Part shown: one piece after another, positions 40,712 to 50,922 of the stretch
How the letters are laid out: every line of letters begins with the position of its first letter
Numbering within the stretch: the stretch's first letter is position 1
Assembly (NCBI RefSeq): GCF_000613185.1
Contig: NZ_CCBB010000001.1
Span: forward strand, 62,001 to 126,000
Direction of reading: 5' to 3'
Origin: Mycolicibacterium cosmeticum
GTDB taxonomy: Bacteria; Actinomycetota; Actinomycetes; Mycobacteriales; Mycobacteriaceae
Length of the DNA stretch: 64,000 nt
Position numbers and translations under genes: made by a program
The notes under the pieces: model-generated
What the model saw: only the letters and a program-made list of their open reading frames with translations
Told to the model about the DNA's origin: nothing
Database searches by the model: none

Positions 40712-41794
40712 TTACGACGCCGGCGAGATGGTGAGTTCCTGCGCCTTCACGGTGAAGAAGACCCGTTCCCCCGGCGCCAGGCGCAGATCGGCGGCCGCCT
40801 CGGCGGTGATGTCGGCGGCCAGGCCCGGCGCGCCGTCGGGTTGCGGTTCGGCGCGCACCCGGATGGCCGGCCCGCGGCTGTCCAACTCGGCCACCGTCAC
40901 CTCGACCGCATTGCGCGGACTGCCGTGGGGCGCGTCCCGGTACACCGCCACCGCCGCCGGCGCGAACACCGCCACCGCCGGATCGCCGACGGCGACACCC
41001 GCCACCGAACCGGCATGCCACACAGTTCCCCAGTCGGTGTGCAGCGCGCCGTCGGCGCCCAACCGGCCGCCGACCAGATTCACGCCGGCGAATCGGGCGC
41101 CGAACCGACTGCGCGGCGCGGCCAGGATCTGCGCCGCCGGGCCGCTTTCCACGACGCGCCCCGACTCGAGCACCGCCACCCGGTCGGCCAGGGTCACCAC
41201 ATCGAGCAGGTCATGGGTGACCAGGATCGCCGCGCGCCCGTCACGGGTGAGCACCCGCCGCAGCAGGGCCCGCATCGCGGTCGCGACCGCCACATCCAGA
41301 CCGGTCATCGGCTCGTCGAGCAGCAGCACATCGGGGTCGGCGGCCAGCGCGCGGGCCAGCGCCACCCGCTGCGCCTGCCCACCGGAGAGCTGGGCGGGCG
41401 TCCGGTCGGCCAGTTCGGCCGCGTCCACCTCGGCCAGCCAGCGCCGCGCAATATCGCGGGAGCCCTTGCGGCTCAAGCGTTTTCCACTGCGCGGGCCGAA
41501 CGCCACGTTGTCCAGCACGTTCAGGTGCGGGAACAGCAACGGCTCTTGCATCAGCAGGCCCACCCGGCGGTCGTGGGTGGCGATGTGCAGGCCTGCCTCC
41601 GCGTCGGCCACCGTGCGGTCGCCCACCCGCACCCTTCCCCGGTCGGGGCGGACGGTGCCGGCCAGCACGTGCAAGAGCGTCGATTTTCCGGCGCCGTTGG
41701 GGCCCAGGACGGCGAGCACCTGACCGGGGGCCAGCTCGAGGTCGACGTGCACCTCCCGCTCGGCCACCTCGACGCCGATCCGCAGCCCGGTCAC
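40712..41794 (-). CDS. modC: Molybdate ABC transporter ATP-binding protein
   Basis: The product has 360 residues from the GTG overlapping the modB stop. Walker [10 protein letters not shown], signature LSGGQAQRV and Walker [13 protein letters not shown] are intact. The C-terminal ~70 residues form a TOBE-type domain ([22 protein letters not shown]), which in molybdate transporters binds the oxyanion. It drives molybdate import with ModB. No substrate-binding ModA is encoded in the next 150 bases upstream, where M. tuberculosis has it. Confidence 0.9.
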   Translation of the reverse strand: MTGLRIGVEVAEREVHVDLELAPGQVLAVLGPNGAGKSTLLHVLAGTVRPDRGRVRVGDRTVADAEAGLHIATHDRRVGLLMQEPLLFPHLNVLDNVAFGPRSGKRLSRKGSRDIARRWLAEVDAAELADRTPAQLSGGQAQRVALARALAADPDVLLLDEPMTGLDVAVATAMRALLRRVLTRDGRAAILVTHDLLDVVTLADRVAVLESGRVVESGPAAQILAAPRSRFGARFAGVNLVGGRLGADGALHTDWGTVWHAGSVAGVAVGDPAVAVFAPAAVAVYRDAPHGSPRNAVEVTVAELDSRGPAIRVRAEPQPDGAPGLAADITAEAAADLRLAPGERVFFTVKAQELTISPAS

Positions 41795-42579
41795 GCCGCC
41801 TGCCAGGATGCGGTCCGCAGCCGCCGCGCGCCCAGCCCGAGCACCACGACCGCGGCGACGATCACCAACAGGATCGACAGGGCGACCGCGGCGTCGGCAT
41901 CGCTTTCGCGCTGCAGATAGATCTCCAGGGGCAGGGTGCGGGTGACGCCTTCCCGGGAGCCCGCGAAGGTCAGCGTCGCGCCGAACTCCCCCAGCGACCG
42001 CGCGAAGGCCAGCACCGCGCCCGACACCAGCCCGGGCGCCAGCAGCGGCAGCGTCACCCGGCGCCACACGGTGGTCGGGCGGGCCCCCAGCGTCGCCGCC
42101 ACCACCTCGTGGTCGGCGCCCGCGGTGCGCACCGCCCCCTCCAAAGCGATCACCAGGAACGGCAAGGAGACGAAGGTCTGCGCCAGCACCACGGCCACGG
42201 TGGTGAACGCGATCTGGATACCGGCGCCCTCCAGATAGCGCCCGAGCAACCCGAGCCTGCCGAACGCGTACAGCAGGGCGATGCCGCCCACCACCGGTGG
42301 CAGCACCAGCGGCAGCAGGATCAGCGGGCGCAGCGCCGCGATCACGCGCGACCGGCTGCGGGCCAGCACCAGCGCCATGGGTACCCCGAGGGCGATGCAC
42401 AACACGGTGCTCGCGACCGAGGTGCGCAGGCTCAGTCCCAGCGCGGTCAGCGCGGCAGGACTGGTGATCAACGACCCGAACCGCATCCAGTCGACCCTGA
42501 CCGCCATGGCCAGCAGCGGCAGGACCACGAACAGGGTTCCCAGTGCCGCGGGCAGGTAGATCCAGCGGGGCAGCCGCAT
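41791..42579 (-). CDS. modB: Molybdate ABC transporter permease
   Basis: The product has 262 residues with about six membrane helices and the EAA-type loop [40 protein letters not shown] is the ModB/CysT signature. It forms the channel for molybdate uptake with ModC, to which it is coupled by a GTGA overlap. The start is ATG 42579; the adjacent 159 bases to the SDR gene contain no modA. Confidence 0.9.
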   Translation of the reverse strand: MRLPRWIYLPAALGTLFVVLPLLAMAVRVDWMRFGSLITSPAALTALGLSLRTSVASTVLCIALGVPMALVLARSRSRVIAALRPLILLPLVLPPVVGGIALLYAFGRLGLLGRYLEGAGIQIAFTTVAVVLAQTFVSLPFLVIALEGAVRTAGADHEVVAATLGARPTTVWRRVTLPLLAPGLVSGAVLAFARSLGEFGATLTFAGSREGVTRTLPLEIYLQRESDADAAVALSILLVIVAAVVVLGLGARRLRTASWQAA

Positions 42580-42738
42580 GGCGAAACCCTAGAACACCGA
42601 CGGCCACCCGAATCGGCCCGCAACGGCCCGGTCACCGCGGCGCGCCTGATTTCACCGCGTAGCTACCGTCCAGTAACATGATTTCGATCGGCTGTGTCGC
42701 GATCGGCCGTGTTCAGTGCTGAACAAGGAGGTAATCAC

Positions 42739-43410
42739 ATGGAGGTGCTGCTCACCGGCGGCGATACCGAGCTGGGCCGTGTGGTCGCCACCGGTTTCCG
42801 CGACGAGGGCCACACCGTGGTGCTCGCGGGCGCCCGCCGCGACGACCTCGAAGTGATCGCCAAGGAGCTCGACGTCGACTACGTCGTCGTCGACAACACC
42901 GACGCCGCCGGCCTCGAAGCCGCCCGCGCCTCGCTGCCGTCGCACCTCGACGCGATCGTCAACGTGCCCGCCCCCCGGGCGCAGGCACGCGATCCGCGCA
43001 CCTTCACGCTCGCCGATCACGCCGACGCCTGGCGCCAGGCGCTGGACACTACGCTGCTGTCGGCGGTGCTGACCGTGCAGATCCTGGGTGACCAGTTGAG
43101 TTCCGGCGGCGCCATCATCAACGTCGTTCCCGGCCACCCGGCCGAGGGCAGCGTCGACGCCGCCATCAAGGCCGCCCTGTCCAACTGGACGGCGGGCCAG
43201 GCCACCCACTTCGGCATCCGGGGCATCACCGTGAACGCGATCGCCACCGGCAAGGGCGCCGAACCCGGCTACGCGGGCGCGGCCAACCCTGCCCCCTCGG
43301 TGGCCGACGAGATCACCCGGCTGGCGTTGTTCCTCACCACCCAGTCCGCGCGGCACATCACCGGCCAGACCCTGCACGTCAGTCAGGGTGCGCTCGCCGA
43401 CTTCGGCTGA
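42739..43410 (+). CDS. SDR-fold protein without catalytic Tyr (Rv1856c-like)
   Basis: The product has 223 residues from ATG 42739, which has AAGGAGGT at an ideal distance. The N-terminal TGGDTELGR and GARRDDL fit a Rossmann cofactor site. In the active-site helix the Tyr of YxxxK is D140 (DAAIKAAL; K144 is kept), and the preceding Ser is not seen (IINVVPGHP). It may bind a nucleotide without classical reductase activity. It precedes the LLM and ndh genes on the same strand, as in M. tuberculosis. Confidence 0.8.
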   Translation: MEVLLTGGDTELGRVVATGFRDEGHTVVLAGARRDDLEVIAKELDVDYVVVDNTDAAGLEAARASLPSHLDAIVNVPAPRAQARDPRTFTLADHADAWRQALDTTLLSAVLTVQILGDQLSSGGAIINVVPGHPAEGSVDAAIKAALSNWTAGQATHFGIRGITVNAIATGKGAEPGYAGAANPAPSVADEITRLALFLTTQSARHITGQTLHVSQGALADFG

Positions 43411-43476
43411 TATTCCCGCGTTCGCTCGAAGCTAAACGGGGTGCATACTCCGTTTCGGTGTGGTTACGTGAGTCCC

Positions 43477-44403
43477 GTGACAATTCGACTCGGACTCCAG
43501 ATCCCCAACTTCTCCTACGGCACAAGCGTTTCCGAACTCTTCCCGACCGTCATCGCGCAGGCGCGCGAGGCCGAACAGGCGGGATTCGACTCCGTCTTCG
43601 TGATGGACCACCTCTACCAACTCCCCGGCCTCGGTGCGCCCGAGGAACCGATGCTGGAGGCGTACACCGCGCTGGGCGCGCTGGCCGCCGCGACCGAGAA
43701 GGTGCAACTGGGCACCCTGGTCACCGGCAACACCTACCGCAACCCCACCCTGCTGGCCAAGGAGATCACCACCCTGGACGTGATCAGCCAGGGCCGCGCC
43801 ATCCTGGGCATCGGCACCGGCTGGTTCGAACTCGAGCACGACAGCCTCGGCTACGAGTTCGGCACCTTCACCGAGCGATTCAAGAAGCTCGACGAGGCGC
43901 TCGAGATCATCCTGCCGATGCTCAAGGGCGACCGGGTCACCTTCGACGGCGAGTACTACCGCACCAAGGAAGCCTTCGCCAATCCCCGCTTCCGCGACCA
44001 CATTCCACTGATGATCGGCGGCAGCGGCGAGAAGAAGACCATCCCGCTGGCGGCCCGGCACTTCGACCACCTCAACATCATCGCCGGCTTCGACGAGCTG
44101 GCCCGCAAGGTGGCCGTGGTCAAGGAGAACTGCGAGAAGATCGACCGCGACCCGGCCACGCTGGAGACCAGCGTGCTGGCCATCGCGCTCATCGGCGAGC
44201 AGTACACCGCGGACGCCATTCCCGACGACTTCAAGCAGCAGGCCGTGTACGGCTCGCCGCAGCAGATCGCCGAGCAGCTCAAGGAGAAGGTCTACGACGC
44301 CGGCGTCGACGGTGTCATCCTCAGCGCGTTCACCATCGGCGGGTACACCCCGGGCGGCGTGGCCGCGGTGGGTGAGGCCCTCCGGCCGCTGATCGCCGGG
44401 TAA
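43477..44403 (+). CDS. LLM-class F420-dependent oxidoreductase (Rv1855c-like)
   Basis: The product has 308 residues from GTG 43477; starts at 43441 and 43468 add a short extension. The TIM-barrel shows IRLGLQIPNFSYG, VFVMDHLYQ, LGTLVTGNTYRNPTLLAKEITTLD and GIGTGWFELEH, typical of the F420-dependent LLM class. It reduces or oxidises an unknown substrate in the cytoplasm. It lies between the SDR and ndh genes, the same arrangement as Rv1854c-Rv1856c, and is followed by a hairpin. Confidence 0.88.
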   Translation: MTIRLGLQIPNFSYGTSVSELFPTVIAQAREAEQAGFDSVFVMDHLYQLPGLGAPEEPMLEAYTALGALAAATEKVQLGTLVTGNTYRNPTLLAKEITTLDVISQGRAILGIGTGWFELEHDSLGYEFGTFTERFKKLDEALEIILPMLKGDRVTFDGEYYRTKEAFANPRFRDHIPLMIGGSGEKKTIPLAARHFDHLNIIAGFDELARKVAVVKENCEKIDRDPATLETSVLAIALIGEQYTADAIPDDFKQQAVYGSPQQIAEQLKEKVYDAGVDGVILSAFTIGGYTPGGVAAVGEALRPLIAG

Positions 44404-44419
44404 ACAATCGGTGAGGTGC

Positions 44420-44446
44420 GCCATCTCACCGCACTGGTGAGATGGC
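44420..44446 (+). terminator. Perfect 11-bp stem-loop between LLM gene and ndh
   Basis: GCCATCTCACC (44420-44430) pairs with GGTGAGATGGC (44436-44446) around GCACT. It lies 16 bases after the LLM stop and about 50 bases before ndh. It likely terminates the upstream transcript; an operator role for ndh is a lesser alternative. Confidence 0.6.
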
Positions 44447-44498
44447 CACCGACTACCCTAGAGGTTGTATTGACAAAGTACGTCCGCTAGGAGCAGCA

Positions 44499-45893
44499 AT
44501 GAGCCACCCCGGAGCTACGGCAACGGATCGGCATAAGGTCGTCATCATCGGTTCGGGCTTCGGCGGATTGAACGCCGCCCAGGCGCTCAAGCACGCCGAT
44601 GTCGACATCAAGCTGATCGCACGTACGACGCATCACCTTTTCCAGCCGCTGCTGTATCAGGTGGCCACCGGCATCATCTCCGAGGGCGAGATCGCCCCGC
44701 CCACCCGGCTGATCCTGCGCAAGCAGCACAACGCCCAGGTGCTGCTCGGCGATGTCACCCATGTCGACCTGGAAACCCAGACCGTGGACTCGGTGCTGCT
44801 CGGCCACACCTACCGCACGCCGTACGACACGCTGATCCTCGCGGCCGGCGCCGGGCAGTCCTACTTCGGCAACGACCACTTCGCCGAGTGGGCACCGGGC
44901 ATGAAGACCATCGACGACGCCCTGGAACTGCGCGGCCGCATCCTGGGTGCTTTCGAGCAGGCCGAGCGGTCCAGCGATCCCGAGCGCCGCAAGAAGCTGC
45001 TCACCTTCGTCGTCGTCGGCGCCGGGCCCACCGGTGTCGAGATGGCCGGCCAGATCCAGGAGCTCTCCGACCAGACCCTCAAGGGCAGCTTCCGGCACAT
45101 CGATCCGACCGAGGCGCACGTCATCCTGCTCGACGCCGCGCCGGCGGTGCTGCCGCCGATGGGTGAGAAGCTCGGCCTCAAGGCCAAGGAGCGGCTGGAG
45201 AAGATGGGCGTCGAGATCCAGCTCAACGCCATGGTCACCGATGTCGACCGCAACGGCATCACGGTGAAGGACAAGGACGGCAGCATCCGCCGCATCGAGT
45301 CGTCGTGCAAGGTGTGGTCGGCCGGGGTGCAGGCCAGCCCGCTCGGCAAGGACCTCGCCGCGCAATCGGACACCGAGATCGACCGCGCCGGCCGCGTGAT
45401 CGTCAACCCCGACCTGTCGATCCCCGGACACCCCAACGTGTTCGTGATCGGTGACATGGCCTTCGTTCCCGGCGTGCCGGGCATGGCGCAGGGCGCGATC
45501 CAGGGCGGCAAGTACGTCGCCGCGATCATCAAGAACGAGGACAAGGCGCGCCAGCACGGCACCAAGCCGAAGCCGCGGGAGCCGTTCAAGTACTTCGACA
45601 AGGGTTCGATGGCGACGGTGTCCAAGTGGAACGCCGTGGCCCAGATCCCGCTCGGCGAGAAGACCAAGTTCGAGTTCGGCGGGTTCTTCGCCTGGCTGGC
45701 GTGGCTGGGGCTGCACCTGATCTACCTGGTCGGCTTCAAGACCAAGGTGGCCACGCTGCTGTCCTGGGCGGTGACGTTCCTGAGCCGGCAGCGCGGCCAG
45801 CTGACCATCACCGAACAGCAGGCCTACGCCAGGACCAGGATCGAGGAACTCCAGGAGATCGCCGCGGCGGTGCAGGAGGAGCGGGCGAGTTAG
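44499..45893 (+). CDS. ndh: Type II NADH dehydrogenase
   Basis: The product has 464 residues from ATG 44499, with CTAGGAGC before it. FAD-binding GSGFGGLNAAQAL lies at the N-terminus and the NADH-binding VVVGAGPTGVEMAGQ at about 170. The second FAD motif is HPNVFVIGDMA. A hydrophobic stretch near 410-440 (FFAWLAWLGLHLIYLVG) anchors it to the membrane. It passes electrons from NADH to menaquinone without pumping protons and is the main NADH entry point in mycobacteria. It is convergent with ureD (8-base gap). Confidence 0.95.
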   Translation: MSHPGATATDRHKVVIIGSGFGGLNAAQALKHADVDIKLIARTTHHLFQPLLYQVATGIISEGEIAPPTRLILRKQHNAQVLLGDVTHVDLETQTVDSVLLGHTYRTPYDTLILAAGAGQSYFGNDHFAEWAPGMKTIDDALELRGRILGAFEQAERSSDPERRKKLLTFVVVGAGPTGVEMAGQIQELSDQTLKGSFRHIDPTEAHVILLDAAPAVLPPMGEKLGLKAKERLEKMGVEIQLNAMVTDVDRNGITVKDKDGSIRRIESSCKVWSAGVQASPLGKDLAAQSDTEIDRAGRVIVNPDLSIPGHPNVFVIGDMAFVPGVPGMAQGAIQGGKYVAAIIKNEDKARQHGTKPKPREPFKYFDKGSMATVSKWNAVAQIPLGEKTKFEFGGFFAWLAWLGLHLIYLVGFKTKVATLLSWAVTFLSRQRGQLTITEQQAYARTRIEELQEIAAAVQEERAS

Positions 45894-45901
45894 CCGACTC
45901 G

Positions 45902-46528
45902 TCAGAGTCGCTCGCCCTGCCACGTCGCCAGACAGCCACCCGCGGCGAGTTCGAGGACCGCGCCCGGGGCCTCGAAACTCGTCTGCGGGTACCGCAATTC
46001 GCTGATGCAGGCGCGCGGGCTGCCGAGTTCGTCGTCGGCCACCGTCCCGCCGCCGAGTTCGACGCGGTGCCGCAGCAACGGTGTGCCACCGACATCGGCG
46101 TGCAGGGTGCCCGACCAGTAGCCCTGCGACTCGCCCGTTCGGCCGATCTGCACGCTTTCCCGCACCCTGGCCCGGCCGTCGCGGCCCAACCGCAGCCGGG
46201 TGCCCGCCACGTGGTGGGAGCCGCCGGCGACCACGGTCGGTTCGACGTCCAGGTCCAGTTCGCCGTCGACCTCCAGGTCCCAGGAACTGTGCGATTGCGT
46301 GGTGGTCGCACCGGGCAGCACCACGGTGGCCGCCGCCGAGCGCACCCGCAGCCGGGCCCCGGCCTCGACCACGATCCGGATGGCGATGGCATCCCCGCCG
46401 AGCGGGGTGGCCGCCGCCGAGATCAGGTGCACGGTGTCGGGCCGGGTGCGCCGGGCCGCCAGTCCCCCGCTGCATTCGATGCGGGGGCCGCGGCCGGGCG
46501 ATGCCACCAGCAGGACGTCGGAACGCAC
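45902..46528 (-). CDS. ureD: Urease accessory protein UreD
   Basis: The product has 208 residues from GTG 46528. The pattern TVHLISAAATPLGGDAI, followed by LRVRSAAATVVLPG, is the UreD family. It binds apo-urease and, with UreF and UreG, delivers nickel to the active site. It is last in the operon, 4 bases after ureG, and shorter than enterobacterial UreD (about 270), as in M. tuberculosis. Confidence 0.92.
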   Translation of the reverse strand: MRSDVLLVASPGRGPRIECSGGLAARRTRPDTVHLISAAATPLGGDAIAIRIVVEAGARLRVRSAAATVVLPGATTTQSHSSWDLEVDGELDLDVEPTVVAGGSHHVAGTRLRLGRDGRARVRESVQIGRTGESQGYWSGTLHADVGGTPLLRHRVELGGGTVADDELGSPRACISELRYPQTSFEAPGAVLELAAGGCLATWQGERL

Positions 46529-46532
46529 GATG

Positions 46533-47213
46533 TCAGCCCGAGACCGGCACCCGCAGCTGCTCGTGCACCCACTGCAGCACCGGCCCCGCCGTCGGATCCT
46601 CGGTCAGCGAGATGAGCACGAACGGCCGATCGTCGCGCACCTTGGCCGAGTCGCGACGCATGACGTCCAGGTCGGCACCGACCAGCGGGGCCAGGTCGGT
46701 CTTGTTGATCACCAACAGATCCGAGAACGTCACCCCGGGCCCACCCTTGCGCGGCACCTTGTCGCCACCGGCCACGTCGACGACGAAGATCTGCACGTCG
46801 ATCAGCCCGGACGAGAAGGTGGCGGTCAGGTTGTCACCGCCGGACTCCACCAGGATCAGATCGAGACCCGGATTGGCTTCGATCAGATCGTCGATCGCAT
46901 CGAGGTTGGCGGTGATGTCATCGCGGATGGCGGTGTGCGGGCAGCCGCCGGTCTGCACCGCGGCGATCCGTTCGTCGGGCAGCACCGCGTGCCGGCGCAG
47001 GAAGTCGGCGTCCTCGGTGGTGTAGATGTCGTTGGTCAGCACGGCCAGCGACAGTTCGTCACGGAGCTGCCGGCACAGCGCGGCGGTCAGTGCGGTCTTG
47101 CCCGACCCGACCGGCCCGCCGATACCGATGCGCAGCGGCTCCCCCGGCCGCCGGACCCGCTTGGGCCGGTCGGTGTGGGTGTGCGGCTGACCGTCGATGA
47201 AATGTGGTGGCAT
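46533..47213 (-). CDS. ureG: Urease accessory GTPase UreG
   Basis: The product has 226 residues from ATG 47213. The P-loop is [15 protein letters not shown], the metal motif [14 protein letters not shown] carries the Cys-Pro-His nickel site, [12 protein letters not shown] and [11 protein letters not shown] complete the SIMIBI GTPase. A short His-containing N-terminus ([15 protein letters not shown]) may help bind nickel, as no UreE is encoded. It couples GTP hydrolysis to nickel insertion. Confidence 0.95.
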   Translation of the reverse strand: MPPHFIDGQPHTHTDRPKRVRRPGEPLRIGIGGPVGSGKTALTAALCRQLRDELSLAVLTNDIYTTEDADFLRRHAVLPDERIAAVQTGGCPHTAIRDDITANLDAIDDLIEANPGLDLILVESGGDNLTATFSSGLIDVQIFVVDVAGGDKVPRKGGPGVTFSDLLVINKTDLAPLVGADLDVMRRDSAKVRDDRPFVLISLTEDPTAGPVLQWVHEQLRVPVSG

Positions 47214-47238
47214 GGTGGTCCTTATCAACTCTGGTACA

Positions 47239-47873
47239 TCAGGAGACAAACAGCGGCCGCTCACGCGCGACGTGCTGTTGGGCCAGTACGTCGAGCAACG
47301 GGTCGGACAGGTCGGCGAGTTCCTTGACCGCCGCCGCAGCGGTCTGCTCGCACAGCGGGGACAGCTCGAAGGTGAGGGCCGCGACGTCGGCGGGATCCAG
47401 CGCCAGCAGCCGCTGCGCGGCCGTGGCCGAACCGGTCATCGTGGTGTACACCATCGACAGCGCGGTGTGCTCGGGCGCCACCGCGCTGGCGACCCCGACC
47501 GCGCCGGCGGCCACCGCGAGATGCGGTTTGAGGCCGAGCGGAGCCCAATCGTGTTCTGGCCAGACCCGTTTGGCCAGCCGGAGGAGTCCGCGGCCCTGAG
47601 CCCGCGAGGCCGCCCTGGCGGCCGGCGCCGGGGTGCGGGCGTCGGTCTCGGCGTCGGCCACCGCGACCGAAAGTGTGCCGGTGTGCGCCGCGGCCGCCAG
47701 CGACGCGGTCACCAGGCCCTGAGTTCGGATCCGGCGGCGCAAGAAGGCCCGCAGGGTCGCCAGGTCGGTCACCAGCCCGGCGGTGATCGCCTCCTCCATG
47801 CCACCGGAGTGCACGTGCCCGCCGGTCGGGAGCCGCGAATCCGCGAGGGCCAGCAGCGTGGTAAGTGAGCTCA

Positions 47874-47874
<1 letters not shown>
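47239..47874 (-). CDS. ureF: Urease accessory protein UreF
   Basis: The product has 211 residues, an all-helical protein with [24 protein letters not shown] at the N-terminus, the UreF signature. It forms the UreD-UreF-UreG complex and gates nickel and carbon dioxide delivery. Its ATG shares one base with the ureC stop codon. The ureG start is 25 bases downstream. Confidence 0.93.
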
Positions 47875-49591
<1,717 letters not shown>

Positions 49592-49595
<4 letters not shown>

Positions 49596-49909
49596 TGGGG
49601 CGGGTCCAATCTGCCGGGCGGATTCAGCGACAACCCGTGGACCTCACGGGTGCCGCTCAGCGGGACCAGTGAGACCCGCTGGGCGATACCGGGTTCGAAG
49701 CGCACGGCGGTGCCCGCCGGGATGTCGAGGCGATGCCCGTGCGCGGCGGCGCGGTCGAAGTCGAGCGCGGCGTTGGCCTGCGGCAGGTGCACGTGACTAC
49801 CCACCTGCACCGGACGGTCGCCGGTGTTCACCACATCCAACACCAGGCGCGGGGCACCGGCGTTGAGCGCGATCTCGCCCTCGCCGTAGTGGATTTCACC
49901 AGGGATCAC
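49592..49909 (-). CDS. ureB: Urease subunit beta
   Basis: The product has 105 residues from GTG 49909. Family blocks [31 protein letters not shown] and [14 protein letters not shown] are seen. It is a structural subunit of the urease trimer with UreA and UreC. It overlaps ureC by 4 bases, while the 73-base gap from ureA contains a tandem duplication, unlike the tight packing of the other genes. Confidence 0.95.
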
Positions 49910-49914
49910 GGGTC

Positions 49915-49977
49915 AGCCCTCTGCTCTTCGCGCAAGCGCTCATCTCAAGCCCTCTGCTCTTCGCGCAAGCGCTCATC
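49915..49977. repeat. 33-bp-period tandem duplication in ureA-ureB spacer
   Basis: Two identical 30-base blocks (49915-49944 and 49948-49977) fill the spacer. On the minus strand each contains GAGCGCTTGCGCGAAGAGC. A 26-codon frame from ATG 49976 crosses both copies and runs into the ureB start, so the duplication keeps frame. Confidence 0.85.
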
Positions 49978-49982
49978 GGCCC

Positions 49983-50285
49983 TCACGGGATCGGGTGGTG
50001 GACGGTGACGAGCTTGGTGCCGTCCGGGAAGGTGGCCTCGACCTGGACGTCGTGCAGCATCTCGGGCACACCGGCCATCACCTGGTCGCGGGTCAGCACA
50101 TCGCGACCGCTGACCATCAGCTCGGCGACCGAGCGCCCGTCACGGGCGCCCTCCAGGATGTGATCGGTGATGAGCGCGACGGCCTCGGGATGGTTGAGTT
50201 TCAACCCGCGGGCCTGGCGGCGGCGAGCAAGGTCCGCGGCATAGGAGACCAGCAACCGCTCTTGTTCATGCGGCGTTAAACGCAT
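49983..50285 (-). CDS. ureA: Urease subunit gamma
   Basis: The product has 100 residues from ATG 50285; an in-frame ATG at 50315 would add ten residues. [41 protein letters not shown] and [18 protein letters not shown] match UreA. It is the first gene of ureABCFGD. No ureE, and no nickel transporter, lies nearby. The upstream gap to the thioesterase is 75 bases. Confidence 0.95.
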   Translation of the reverse strand: MRLTPHEQERLLVSYAADLARRRQARGLKLNHPEAVALITDHILEGARDGRSVAELMVSGRDVLTRDQVMAGVPEMLHDVQVEATFPDGTKLVTVHHPIP

Positions 50286-50360
50286 AGTGCGCGATATTGC
50301 CACGGCCCGCTGCATTAGGCAGCGCGTACGTCTGCCCGCCGTGTCGAGCCTTCGCCGTTT

Positions 50361-50789
50361 CTAGCTTTCGATGTTCTGCAACCGGACCTGGCCGCGCGCG
50401 ACGAGCCGACCGTCCTCGTCGGTGATGGTGATGAGCCACAGCTGCTGACGGCGGCCGCGGTGGATCGGTTCGGAGACGGCCGTCACCGTGCCGCTCTTGA
50501 TGGCCCGCAGGAAGTCGGTGTTGTTGTTCACCCCGACGACGGTGCCGCCGCCGTGCTCGCTGAGCCAGACGTGGCCGGACACACTGGCCAGGCTCTCCAC
50601 GATGGCGCAGTACACCCCGCCGTGCACGATCCCCCAAGGCTGCAACACCTTGTCGGTGATGGTCAGCTGGGCCCGTCCGCCGTCCGGCGTGACGTCCAGA
50701 TACTTCAGTCCCAGTTCGGCGTCGAAGCCCTTGCCGATATCGGCGAGTTCAGGTGCGGTCACGGCACTGATGTTTGCACGCGGGTTCAC
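50361..50789 (-). CDS. PaaI-type thioesterase (Rv1847-like)
   Basis: The product has 142 residues from GTG 50789, or about 133 from GTG 50762. The hotdog helix motif is VHGGVYCAIVESLAS and the core is VVGVNNNTDFLRAI, followed by HRGRRQQLWLITI. It matches the Rv1847 protein located just upstream of urease in M. tuberculosis, an acyl-CoA thioesterase-like enzyme. A strong terminator ends right before GTG 50789, so transcription must begin close to the start codon; this favours a leaderless transcript or the shorter form. Confidence 0.85.
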   Translation of the reverse strand: MNPRANISAVTAPELADIGKGFDAELGLKYLDVTPDGGRAQLTITDKVLQPWGIVHGGVYCAIVESLASVSGHVWLSEHGGGTVVGVNNNTDFLRAIKSGTVTAVSEPIHRGRRQQLWLITITDEDGRLVARGQVRLQNIES

Positions 50790-50790
50790 C

Positions 50791-50833
50791 CAAAAAAGCG
50801 GGCGGGCCCCGCGCTGTTGCGCGGGACCCGCCC
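50791..50833 (-). terminator. Strong intrinsic terminator on minus strand (3' end of sRNA locus)
   Basis: A 15-bp stem with one mismatch (50800-50814 with 50819-50833, arms starting GGGCGGG) has a 4-base loop and is followed on the minus strand by GCTTTTTTG (complement of 50791-50799). A T-run this clear is unusual in mycobacteria and fits the end of a small RNA. Confidence 0.88.
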
Positions 50834-50894
50834 TTCGAGTGGACCGGGGGTCTCTGCAGCCCTCAGGACTCCGGCTCGGTCCGTTAGCCTCGCA
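50791..50894 (-). ncRNA. mrsI: Iron-regulated small RNA, probable MrsI homologue
   Basis: On the minus strand an IdeR-type box overlaps a possible promoter (TATTCT at 50900-50905 or TAGGTG at 50893-50898). A transcript starting at about 50886-50894 would run about 95-104 nt into the terminator at 50791-50833 without an open frame. MrsI (ncRv11846) is a ~100-nt IdeR-controlled RNA of mycobacteria that represses non-essential iron proteins when iron is low, and it maps by Rv1846c (blaI)/Rv1847. The position, strand, iron box and length agree. I could not align sequences; the ends are estimates. Confidence 0.72.
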
Positions 50895-50901
50895 CCTAGA
50901 G

Positions 50902-50922
50902 AATAGGCAAGCCTTGCCTAAT
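50902..50922. promoter_or_regulatory. IdeR iron box upstream of sRNA
   Basis: The sequence TAGGCAAGCCTTGCCTA is palindromic except at its centre (50904-50920), flanked by AA and AT. It resembles the IdeR consensus TTAGGTTAGGCTAACCTAA. It overlaps the last codon of the iron-related gene and sits where an RNA polymerase for the sRNA would bind. Confidence 0.72.

Noticed and set aside
44470..44475. TTGACA as a -35 element for ndh
   Set aside because: At a 16-18 base spacing there is no -10-like sequence, and the position is too close to the start codon.
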